Source of the DNA: JAFGJQ01 sp964586145
GTDB taxonomy: Bacteria > Planctomycetota > Phycisphaerae > UBA1845
DNA: 9,840 nucleotides
Assembly: GCA_964586145.1 (NCBI GenBank)
Contig: CAZPHH010000129.1
Location: 1-9,840, forward strand
Reading direction: 5' to 3'
Of this stretch, positions 1-6,312 are shown piece after piece. Numbering within the stretch: position 1 is the first letter of the stretch; each line of letters starts with the position of its first letter. The translations under genes and the position numbers were made by a program. The notes below the pieces were generated by a model. It saw only the letters and a program-made list of their open reading frames with translations. It had not been told where the DNA came from and did not search any database.

Positions 1-73
1 TTGCGCCAGTGCCTTCGTGGAAATCTGCGCGGGCCGAGAAGAAATCGCACGTTTGAAGTACGGAGGACTTCCC

Positions 74-955
74 ATGAGCCTGTTGCAGCAATTGGCGGAG
101 AAGAAGGTGCTGGTCTCCGACGGGGCGTGGGGCACCATGCTGCAGGCCAGGGGCCTGACCACCCGCGAGTGCCCGGAAGAGTGGAACGTGACCCACCCGG
201 ACGACGTGCGGGCGGTGGCCGCTGCCTACGCGGCCGCCGGCAGCGACCTGGTGCTGACCAACACGTTCGGGGGATCGAGGGCGAAGCTGGACAAGCGCGG
301 ACTGGGTGGCCGGGTCGCGGAGTTGAACGCGGCCGGCGCCCGGCTAAGCCTGGACGGCGCGCCCGGCGCCATCGTCGCCGGTTCCGTCGGACCGACGGGC
401 GAGTTTGTCGAGCCGCTGGGCACGCTGTCCGAGTCGGACATGGAGGCGATGTTCGCCGAGCAGATTGCCGCCCTGATCGGCGCCGGCCTGCGTGTCATCT
501 GCGTCGAGACCATGACCGCGCTGGAGGAAGCCGCCTGCGCCATCCGGGCCGCCAAGCGGCTGGACCGCGCCGTCGAGGTCATCGCGACGATGACGTTCGA
601 CAAGACCCCCGGCGGCTACCGCACAATGATGGGGATCGGGCCGGAGCAGGCCGCCTCGGCCCTCGTCGAGGCCGGCGCGGACGTGGTGGGCTCCAACTGC
701 GGCAACGGCGTCCGCAACATGGTGGACATTGCCCGTGAGTTCCGCCGGTTCACCGATCGTCCGATCCTCATCCACGCGAACGCCGGCATGCCGGAACTGG
801 TGGACGGCCATACGGTGTTCCGGGAGACGCCGCAGGACATGGCCGATCAGGTCCCGGCACTGCTGGATGCGGGCGTCGGCATCATCGGGGGTTGCTGCGG
901 CACCACGCCCGCGCACATCGCCGCCCTCCGGGCCGCGGTGGACTCTCGTGGATAA
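74..955 (+). CDS. Homocysteine S-methyltransferase domain protein (MetH N-terminal/BHMT-like)
   Basis: A 293-aa cytoplasmic protein of the zinc-dependent homocysteine S-methyltransferase (Pfam S-methyl_trans) family, which passes a methyl group to the thiol of homocysteine to make methionine. Seen: DGAWGT at residues 16-21, TNTFGG at 62-67, GSVGPTG at 103-109, then the zinc ligands in family position: C209 in GSNCGNG and C274/C275 in IGGCCGTTPAHI. The protein stops just after the CC motif. It is therefore the catalytic barrel alone, without the folate, cobalamin or reactivation domains of full MetH, and the methyl donor cannot be read from sequence. Start: ATG at 74 follows GGAGGA at 62-67 with a 6-nt gap and the protein begins close to the family N-terminus. 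The frame is open upstream to the window edge, so a longer form is not formally excluded. Fold certain; exact substrate inferred. Confidence 0.93.
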   Translation: MSLLQQLAEKKVLVSDGAWGTMLQARGLTTRECPEEWNVTHPDDVRAVAAAYAAAGSDLVLTNTFGGSRAKLDKRGLGGRVAELNAAGARLSLDGAPGAIVAGSVGPTGEFVEPLGTLSESDMEAMFAEQIAALIGAGLRVICVETMTALEEAACAIRAAKRLDRAVEVIATMTFDKTPGGYRTMMGIGPEQAASALVEAGADVVGSNCGNGVRNMVDIAREFRRFTDRPILIHANAGMPELVDGHTVFRETPQDMADQVPALLDAGVGIIGGCCGTTPAHIAALRAAVDSRG

Positions 956-1049
956 CCCGGTGGATGGACCGCCGTGCCCGCCATCGAGCTCCCGCACGCG
1001 CCGGCCCGGGTGTTTGCGGCGAATACCGATCGGGCGTCTTCCCCGCCGG

Positions 1050-2621
1050 CTACGGATACGTGTACGGCGCCTGGAGCCCCAGCGGTATGCCCAACTGCCA
1101 GTACCCCAGCAGGAACACCGTCCAGGCCACGATGAACACCACCGAGTACGGGAGCATGAGCGACACCAGCGTGCCGATTCCCGAACTGCGCACGTAACGC
1201 CGACTGAAGACGACCACGAGCGGGAAATACGGCATCATCGGCGTGATGATGTTCGTCGTGGAATCCCCGACGCGGTACGCCGCTTGCGTCAGCTCCGGCG
1301 AGATCCCGAGCGTCATGAGCATCGGAACGAAGATCGGGGCCAACAGCGCCCATTTGGCGGACGCCGAGCCGACCAGCAGGTTCACGCCCGCGCTGAGCAG
1401 GATGATCCCGACGATCGTCACGGCCTCCGGTGCGCCGAGATTCCGGAGAAACGCCGCACCCCTCAGCGCAATGAGCGCGCCCAGGTTGGAATCCCGAAAG
1501 GCCGCGATGAACAACGCCGCGAAGAACACGAGCACAAGGTAATAGGCCATCGTGCCCATGGATTTCGACATTCCCTGCACGATGTCCCGATGGCTCTTGA
1601 ACCGGCCGGACACGTAGCCGTGTACGATGCCCGGCAGCAGGAACAACAGGAAAATCAGCGGCACGATGGCGTCCATCAGCGGCGCCGCCGGCCGCATCGA
1701 CGTGAGCGAACCGTCCGGCGACCGCATCGACGAGTCGGCCGGCAGGCACCAGAGCGCCAGCCCGATCCCTCCGACGACCATTACCGCAAGCCCGGCCGCC
1801 ATCCCCGCGTACTCACGCGGTGACAGGTCCTCCATCTTCGGCATCTCCGCCGGGTCGCCGTCGATGGCCGTGCGGCGCAGGCGCGGCTCGATGACCCGAT
1901 CCGTCAGAAACCAGCCGAGGAGAATGATGACCAGGCAGGAGGCGGCCGTGAAATAGATGTTGCACAGCGGGTTCACGGTCCGCTCCAGGTCGAGCACGCT
2001 GACGCCGCTTTCGGTCAGGCCGGCCAGGAGGGGGTCGATGCCGGAGGGAATGAAGTTGGCGCTGAACCCGCCCGACACCCCCGCGAACGCCGCGCCGATG
2101 CCGGCCAGCGGGTGCCGGCCGGCCGCGTAGAAGATCACCCCCCCCAGCGGAATCACCAGAACGTACCCGGCGTCCGCCGCGGTGTGGCTGACGATCGCAA
2201 CGAAGATCAGCATCGGCGTGAGCAGCGCCTGCGGCGTAAAGCGCAGCAGCCCCTTGAGGCAGGCGTTGATAAACCCGGAATGCTCCGCCACCCCCACGCC
2301 CAGAAGCGCGACGAGCACGACCCCGAGCGGCGGGAACGACGTAAAACTTGTCACCATGCTCGCGAGGAACCGTGCGAGGGCCGATCCGGTGAGCTGGCTC
2401 ACCACCCGAATCGGCTCGCCCGTCCGGGGATCCACATCGGAGAACTCCACCCCCGCCAGCAGAAACGACAGAAGCCAGGTCGCGAACAGGCCCAGGACGA
2501 AGAGCACGGCCGGGTCGGGCAGCAGGTTCCCGAGACGTTCCAGGCGGTCGAGCAAGCGCTGGACGAACGGCACAGGGCGTGAGGCGGCCTGGGTCGAGTC
2601 ATCGGATGGTGGATGGGCCAT
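1050..2621 (-). CDS. AbgT family transporter
   Basis: A 523-aa polytopic inner-membrane protein of the AbgT family. Characterised members are E. coli AbgT, which imports p-aminobenzoyl-glutamate, and MtrF/YdaH, which have been reported to export sulfonamides; the substrate here is unknown. Seen: a soluble N-terminus (1-33), many hydrophobic segments from about residue 36 to 508, and the two re-entrant-loop signatures: GGFSANFIPSGIDPLLAGL at 184-202, and GSASAKWALLAPIFVP at 418-433 followed by ELTQAAYRVGDSTTNIITP at 443-461. Length matches the family (about 510 aa). The frame is open 25 codons further upstream, but ATG at 2621 has GAGGAG five nt before it and gives a family-like N-terminus. 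The gene converges with the homocysteine methyltransferase, leaving 94 bp between the two stop codons with no clear terminator. A folded inverted repeat lies about 30-100 nt upstream of its start. Confidence 0.95.
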   Translation of the reverse strand: MAHPPSDDSTQAASRPVPFVQRLLDRLERLGNLLPDPAVLFVLGLFATWLLSFLLAGVEFSDVDPRTGEPIRVVSQLTGSALARFLASMVTSFTSFPPLGVVLVALLGVGVAEHSGFINACLKGLLRFTPQALLTPMLIFVAIVSHTAADAGYVLVIPLGGVIFYAAGRHPLAGIGAAFAGVSGGFSANFIPSGIDPLLAGLTESGVSVLDLERTVNPLCNIYFTAASCLVIILLGWFLTDRVIEPRLRRTAIDGDPAEMPKMEDLSPREYAGMAAGLAVMVVGGIGLALWCLPADSSMRSPDGSLTSMRPAAPLMDAIVPLIFLLFLLPGIVHGYVSGRFKSHRDIVQGMSKSMGTMAYYLVLVFFAALFIAAFRDSNLGALIALRGAAFLRNLGAPEAVTIVGIILLSAGVNLLVGSASAKWALLAPIFVPMLMTLGISPELTQAAYRVGDSTTNIITPMMPYFPLVVVFSRRYVRSSGIGTLVSLMLPYSVVFIVAWTVFLLGYWQLGIPLGLQAPYTYP

Positions 2622-2650
2622 GGAGGCTCCTCGCTCATGCAGGGTGGCGG

Positions 2651-2722
2651 TTGCCGAATGCCGCGGCGTCCGTATCGCGGGCGCGAAATGCACCACCCGT
2701 TCGGCATTCTCTCAACCGGCAA
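2651..2722. promoter_or_regulatory. Nested inverted repeat upstream of the AbgT-family gene (possible structured leader)
   Basis: Three inverted-repeat layers nest inside each other. The outer is TTGCCG (2651-2656) with CGGCAA (2717-2722). The middle is AATGCCG (2657-2663) with CGGCATT (2702-2708), directly contiguous on the left arm. The inner is GCGTCCG (2666-2672) with CGGGCGC (2678-2684), one mismatch, around a 5-nt loop. On the minus strand this lies about 30-100 nt before the transporter start, where a 5' leader would be. It fits an RNA hairpin (attenuator or cis-regulatory RNA) or DNA cruciform/operator. By eye it does not match a known riboswitch class, including the tetrahydrofolate riboswitch. 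Confidence 0.4.
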
Positions 2723-2926
2723 TCTCTCGCCCGGCTGCATCCGGAACGCAACCACGGCGCCCACACCGGCAAGCTAACCGCAGAGCGTGACGAGGGCAAT
2801 GTTCGGCGGACGGGTGGATTCCGGCGGACGCCACGAAACCGCCGCTCCGGCACAGGCAGACGCCGCGCGACATGGCCGAGCGGGTCCCGGCCGCGCGAGC
2901 TTGTGCCTCCCGGCTTCGAGGGGCCC

Positions 2927-3051
2927 TTACAGGTCGGAGTATCGGAACGAGGTGCTCTGCAGGCGAGCGCTATGGCGGCGCCTCCCGCGATCACGGCGAT
3001 CACCCACGCCAGCAGAAGCGGCACCGGATTCAGGCTGAAGCGAAGGCTCAT
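2927..3051 (-). pseudogene. Possible small membrane protein ORF with a frameshift
   Basis: From an ATG at 3051 the minus strand encodes a short N-terminus followed by about 22 hydrophobic residues (VPLLLAWVIAVIAGGAAIAL) with GC-rich third positions as in the neighbouring genes. Around 2955-2975 this frame loses that codon bias and runs on as arginine-rich sequence. A second frame picks up the bias, reads QSTSFRYSDL and stops at TAA (2927-2929). One missing base would join them into a protein of about 41 aa. No Shine-Dalgarno is visible before the ATG and no family is recognised. It could equally be chance sequence. Confidence 0.2.
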
Positions 3052-3220
3052 GGCAACACCACTCAGTGGGTGAGAAGAGAACCAGGCCCTCCTGCATTCA
3101 TCCGTCCGCCACTCCCGGCCCCCTGGGGATGCGTATGTCAGGCAGGCCGCACCGCCGCTGGGGTCACGACCTGAGACCGGACCGTTTGCCGCTCGCCAGA
3201 CCGTTGCATGCAGCAAGGGC

Positions 3221-3646
3221 TCAGGGAGGCGGATGCACCAGCTTCGCCTCCGCTGCGATCTCCAGTGCGAACAACTTCTGCCGGTCCTTCTCATTGGGCC
3301 AGCCGGTCACGACGGCGTGATTCGGGTTGTCGAGCCGGCCGGCTTCGTCCCGGACGGGATCCGCGTGCAGTTCAAGGCCCTGCTTGACGAACGCCATTGC
3401 GGCCACATCACCGCGCCCCTGCAGTTGCTGCTTCTCCCGCAGGCTCGCTACGGCCCTGCCGACGGCCCACAACTCCTCCTCCGTTGCCTCGCGATGCCGC
3501 GTGACGGACAGGTCGTTGTAGGGGTGAGGAACAAATGCGTCTGGCCTGATGGTGTTGTCGCTGTGACGGATGTGCCTGCTGGAGAGAATGAATCTCGCCA
3601 GCGTTTCTTCTGACCCGACTTCGGGCACGTTTCGCAGGTCGATCAT
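3221..3646 (-). CDS. Conserved hypothetical protein, third gene of TIGR04255 cassette (NPNHAVVTGWP motif)
   Basis: A 141-aa soluble protein of unknown function. Seen: LARFILSSRHIR at residues 16-27, FVPHPYNDLSVTRHR at 38-52, an acidic helix-like stretch EATEEELWAVGRAVA at 53-67, QGRGDVAA at 76-83, KQGLELHADPV at 88-98, and NPNHAVVTGWPNEKDRQKL at 107-125. The pattern resembles a widespread short bacterial family that I recall only as hypothetical proteins. There is no signal peptide or membrane segment. ATG at 3646 overlaps the TGA of the preceding gene (ATGA), which fixes the start and suggests translational coupling. It is the last gene of the unit; no strong terminator is seen after its stop. 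The conserved His, Arg and Asp residues could be functional, but nothing identifies an enzyme. Confidence 0.85.
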   Translation of the reverse strand: MIDLRNVPEVGSEETLARFILSSRHIRHSDNTIRPDAFVPHPYNDLSVTRHREATEEELWAVGRAVASLREKQQLQGRGDVAAMAFVKQGLELHADPVRDEAGRLDNPNHAVVTGWPNEKDRQKLFALEIAAEAKLVHPPP

Positions 3647-4101
3647 GAGTAGACTCGGCGCACGAGGGCAAGAATGGTGTCCGGGACCTCGCCGAAGAAG
3701 GTTTCGGTTCCGCAGGTCTTGTTGGGTCCCAGCAGTGCCGCATAGTGCAGCAGCCCGTCGGCGGTCACACTGATGGAGAGGACACGACGCGGGCTTCTGT
3801 ACCATTCCACGGAGAGATGGCCGTGCGGGTCCGCTCCAATCGATGGATGACGACACCCAAGCGGCAGCGCCTCCAGGAACAGGTACGTGTTCCGCAACGC
3901 CTCTCGTGAAACGGGAATCGCGTCGTAACCGTCCCAGTTGGGTCCCTGACATTCCTCCCACGCTTCGGCAAGTTCCTCGCGCAGCACACTTTCGTGGCCG
4001 AACGCAGCCGACCCGTGCAGGTGCCGACGAGCGCGCTGCTCCTCTTCCTCTATGTACCGAGCGGCGTCGCTGAACCCGCAGCAAGGCATCGCACCCCTCA
4101 T
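3643..4101 (-). CDS. Conserved hypothetical protein, middle gene of TIGR04255 cassette (NWDGYDA motif)
   Basis: A 152-aa soluble protein of unknown function. Seen: an acidic and basic N-terminal helix-like stretch YIEEEEQRARRH (16-27), an amphipathic segment at 37-51, then PNWDGYDAIPVS (54-65), a helix with LFLEALP (74-80), and a probable beta-rich half with IGADPHGHLSVEWYRSP (88-104), RRVLSISVTADGLLHYAAL (105-123) and GEVPDTILALVRRV (137-150). It has five cysteines (7, 8, 51, 83, 130) in no recognisable metal-site spacing. The start ATG at 4101 overlaps the TGA of the TIGR04255 gene, and its own TGA overlaps the ATG of the next gene, both as ATGA. A longer upstream reading frame exists but only as antiregister of the TIGR04255 gene. 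The 'WDGY' small proteins are in my recollection often neighbours of the next gene's family; this is not verified here. Confidence 0.85.
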   Translation of the reverse strand: MRGAMPCCGFSDAARYIEEEEQRARRHLHGSAAFGHESVLREELAEAWEECQGPNWDGYDAIPVSREALRNTYLFLEALPLGCRHPSIGADPHGHLSVEWYRSPRRVLSISVTADGLLHYAALLGPNKTCGTETFFGEVPDTILALVRRVYS

Positions 4102-4892
4102 CCTTGGGCCTCCCCGAATCGCTTGACCGCCTGCGGAGTCAGAAGCGAATAGAATGCTTCGTTCTTCAGCCACCGCATTTCTGCCAGGTGATGGTCCAGT
4201 GTCTCTTCGTCCAGCGGAACAGTGGCCGTGGTGAAGACATCGATGTCCAGAATGAGACCCAACGCATCTGTCCCAGGCGGCGTCGGCAACTGGGCCGTCT
4301 GAATGATGTTCAGCCGGTACGGCCGACCCGGCACGTCGAACCGGCTCCGATGAAGAAACTCGTCGAGCGGCAATTGCAGTGGGCTGGGACATCGCGGCGG
4401 CAGCGTGAGAATCTCGCCAAGTTCGTCCAGGTCGACCGGCGTGATCCGGTTGATGAACCGCACCCCCAGCCGCTCAATCTCTGAAGGCTCCGTAAGCTCT
4501 GCGTGAATCTGCCACAACCGCTTTGCTTCCTTCGCAAATCGGCCCCAGTCTTCGTACGGCGCCAGCCGACTGAAGACAAAGCCGTTGCGCGTGAACTGCG
4601 CGATGTACAGCCCGTCGGCCGATTCAAGGCGAAAACCCAGCCAATGCGTACGCTGGGCGTGAGCCGCTCCATCGGGGCGGACCTGCCCCTCGAATTCCAC
4701 CTCCTGCTGCGATTGCAGGGTTGGGTAGTCGGGCAGTCTGCCCGTCAGTCGCTCCCGCAGCATTTCGCGCTGAGGCATCGTCGCGCTTCGGGCACGCCAG
4801 TGGATAACCGCCTCAACAATCGGCGCACGGTCCAGATGCGGAAACCGCTTCGAGAGGTCCATTCCAAATGTCGGCCGCGAATTCCTCGCCAT
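4098..4892 (-). CDS. TIGR04255 family protein (sporadically distributed, function unknown)
   Basis: A 264-aa soluble protein matching by eye the TIGR04255 family, which has no established function. Seen: the typical N-terminal APIVEAVIHW (23-32), a beta-rich centre with WLGFRLESADGLYIAQFTRN (84-103), the characteristic RLGVRFINRI (141-150), and a C-terminal helix with MRWLKNEAFYSLLT (239-252). Length is usual for the family (about 250-270 aa). The start is well supported: AGGAGG lies five nt before ATG at 4892. The gene heads a three-gene unit with 4-nt overlaps at both junctions and follows cinA on the same strand after 82 nt. A TAAGAT box at 4917-4922 (minus strand) could be a -10 element but has no good -35. 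Family call fairly sure; role unknown. Confidence 0.85.
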   Translation of the reverse strand: MARNSRPTFGMDLSKRFPHLDRAPIVEAVIHWRARSATMPQREMLRERLTGRLPDYPTLQSQQEVEFEGQVRPDGAAHAQRTHWLGFRLESADGLYIAQFTRNGFVFSRLAPYEDWGRFAKEAKRLWQIHAELTEPSEIERLGVRFINRITPVDLDELGEILTLPPRCPSPLQLPLDEFLHRSRFDVPGRPYRLNIIQTAQLPTPPGTDALGLILDIDVFTTATVPLDEETLDHHLAEMRWLKNEAFYSLLTPQAVKRFGEAQG

Positions 4893-4974
4893 CGAGGCCT
4901 CCTGAAGACGGGTACGATCTTACCACCCGCCGGGTTCGCCAGCCATCCCCCGCGCTGTAACGCTGAACCGGTCC

Positions 4975-6213
4975 TCACGCCAGAAGCCGCAGGCGCAGCA
5001 GGTTCAGCGCCGTCTTGCACGTCCGGTCGCGGATGGCCCATCGATTCAGGTGATCGCTGAACTGCAGCCGGTGAACGCGGCACTCGCTCCGGTCCGCCAG
5101 CCCCACGAACACCAGGCCCACCGGCTTGTCCGCCGTGCCGCCGGTCGGACCCGCCACGCCCGTCACCGACAACGCGTAATCCGCGCCCGCCCGCTGCAGG
5201 CACCCGACGGCCATCGCCTCCGCCACCGGCTCGCTGACCGCCCCATGCGCGGCGATCAACTCCAGCGGCACACCCAGCAACTCGGACTTTGACTCGTTGG
5301 AATACGTCACGTAGCCGCGCAGAAAATACCGACTGCTGCCGGACACGTCCGTGATCGACGCCGCGATCATCCCGCCCGTGCAGCTTTCCGCAGTGGCCAA
5401 CGTCAGCCCGCGCTCCGCGAGCATCCGGCCCACCACGCCGGGCAGCGTGTCATCATCCTCGCCGAACACGATCTCGCCCAGCACCGCCCGAATCGCCTCC
5501 GCATCCGCGTAAACAAGCCGCTGCGCCTCCGGCCCCGAATCCGCCCGGCCGATGATCCGCACGCTGATCAGCCCCTCCGACGCCTGCGTGCCCACCGACG
5601 GGTTGCGGGCCGGGTCCATGAACGCGGCGATCTGCTGCCCGATGAACGACTCACCCTGCCCGAACGTCCGTAACACCCGGACGGCCACCGCCGCCCCGCA
5701 CCGCTCGCGCAGCTCCGGGACCACGTGCCGCTCGAACATCCGCTCCATCTCGCGCGGCACGCCGGGCAGGCAGAACACGACCGCCCGATGCAACTCAGCC
5801 CGCAGGCCGGGCGCGGTGCCCCAGGGGTTTTCCAGCGTTCGGGCGCCCCGCGGCACCAGGGCCTGCTGCAGATTGCTCTCGTGCATGGGCCGGTTCATTT
5901 TGCGGAACAGGTTGCGGATGTGCTCAACAGACGCTTCGTCGCGCTCGAGCGGCCGGCCCAGGGCGGCGGCCAGGGCGTCGCGGGTCATGTCGTCCAGGGT
6001 CGGGCCCAGGCCGCCCGTAACGATCACGACCTCCACCTCCCGGGCGGCCCGCGTGATCTCATCCCGGACGGCATCCAGCCGGTCCCCCACCGTGACGTGC
6101 CGCCGCGGCACTATGCCCACCGCCATCAGGGCCCGGGCCAGCCAGGCCGTGTTCGTGTTGACGACCGCCCCGGTCGATACCTCCGTTCCGATACTGAGGA
6201 TGTCGGCATCCAT
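4975..6213 (-). CDS. cinA: CinA family protein (MoCF-like domain + nicotinamide-nucleotide amidase)
   Basis: A 412-aa cytoplasmic protein with the full two-domain CinA layout. The N-terminal MoCF/COG1058 domain (1 to about 170) shows ADILSIGTE (3-11), VNTNTAWLA (18-26) and VTGGLGPTLDDMTRDA (65-80). The C-terminal PncC domain (about 260-412) shows LATAESCTGG (272-281), YVTYSNESKSELLGV (301-315), LSVTGVAGPTGGT (348-360) and KPVGLVFVG (363-371). PncC domains hydrolyse nicotinamide mononucleotide to nicotinate mononucleotide plus ammonia, salvaging pyridine nucleotide. The COG1058 half has been reported as an ADP-ribose pyrophosphatase in some CinA proteins. ATG at 6213 gives the family N-terminus; an in-frame ATG at 6231 would add six residues. 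Neither has a clear Shine-Dalgarno. Near the C-terminus, the position where many homologues have F-x-GDR reads FSDHLNRW (385-392), which looks like a subfamily variant. Confidence 0.95.
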   Translation of the reverse strand: MDADILSIGTEVSTGAVVNTNTAWLARALMAVGIVPRRHVTVGDRLDAVRDEITRAAREVEVVIVTGGLGPTLDDMTRDALAAALGRPLERDEASVEHIRNLFRKMNRPMHESNLQQALVPRGARTLENPWGTAPGLRAELHRAVVFCLPGVPREMERMFERHVVPELRERCGAAVAVRVLRTFGQGESFIGQQIAAFMDPARNPSVGTQASEGLISVRIIGRADSGPEAQRLVYADAEAIRAVLGEIVFGEDDDTLPGVVGRMLAERGLTLATAESCTGGMIAASITDVSGSSRYFLRGYVTYSNESKSELLGVPLELIAAHGAVSEPVAEAMAVGCLQRAGADYALSVTGVAGPTGGTADKPVGLVFVGLADRSECRVHRLQFSDHLNRWAIRDRTCKTALNLLRLRLLA

Positions 6214-6231
6214 GGCCCAAGAGGGTATCAT
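6203..6231 (+). promoter_or_regulatory. Candidate sigma70-type promoter for the HAD hydrolase gene
   Basis: A TCGGCA element (6203-6208, 4 of 6 matches to TTGACA) is followed after 17 bp by TATCAT (6226-6231, 5 of 6 matches to TATAAT). Transcription would start near 6238, about 75 nt before the HAD start codon. The promoter overlaps the divergent cinA start codon (6211-6213), so the two genes could affect each other's expression. This is motif matching only. Confidence 0.35.
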
Positions 6232-6241
6232 TCTGGCCACA

Positions 6242-6284
6242 CCGCGGGAAGCGACGCGGCAGGGGACCGCAGCCCCTCCCGCGG
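6242..6284. promoter_or_regulatory. Nested inverted repeat between cinA and the HAD gene
   Basis: A perfect 8-bp inverted repeat, CCGCGGGA (6242-6249) with TCCCGCGG (6277-6284), encloses a second stem, AGGGG (6261-6265) with CCCCT (6273-6277), around a 7-nt loop. It lies just downstream of the candidate promoter and upstream of the HAD Shine-Dalgarno (GGGGAG, 6301-6306), so it could act as operator DNA or as a hairpin in the leader RNA. Confidence 0.4.
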
Positions 6285-6312
6285 CGGACGGACTCGCGTT
6301 GGGGAGCCGGCC

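Larger units (their letters stand above)
2622..3220. other. Gene-poor stretch between abgT-like gene and the TIGR04255 cassette
   Basis: About 600 bp without a convincing intact gene. Long open frames exist on both strands, but their products are arginine/proline-rich with no domain, as expected of stop-poor GC-rich DNA. Within it are the nested inverted repeat at 2651-2722, a possible broken membrane-protein ORF at 2927-3051, and a weak 10-nt direct repeat (CCGGACCGTT at 3177, CCAGACCGTT at 3196). No tRNA, transposase or phage attachment sequence is recognisable. Confidence 0.5.

Noticed and set aside
3..56. A reading frame ending at TGA 54-56 on the plus strand, possibly the tail of an upstream gene
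   Set aside because: Only 17 codons are visible, with no recognisable sequence and no better codon bias than the alternative frame, which runs open into the methyltransferase gene.
1..738. Plus-strand open frame overlapping the methyltransferase gene
   Set aside because: The product is Arg/Gly-rich low-complexity sequence, an out-of-frame shadow of the homocysteine methyltransferase.
955..1049. Possible terminator between the convergent methyltransferase and transporter genes
   Set aside because: Only short arms with long loops are present (ACCCGG/CCGGGT, CGCCG/CGGCG), with no T-tract.
3177..3205. Direct repeat CCGGACCGTT / CCAGACCGTT, 19 bp apart
   Set aside because: It is short, imperfect, and downstream of the cassette stop with no gene start nearby; chance is the simplest explanation.
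2635..3294. Long minus-strand open frame across the gene-poor stretch
   Set aside because: Apart from the short hydrophobic segment at its centre, the product is arginine/proline-rich with no domain and no Shine-Dalgarno; stop-poor GC-rich DNA explains it.
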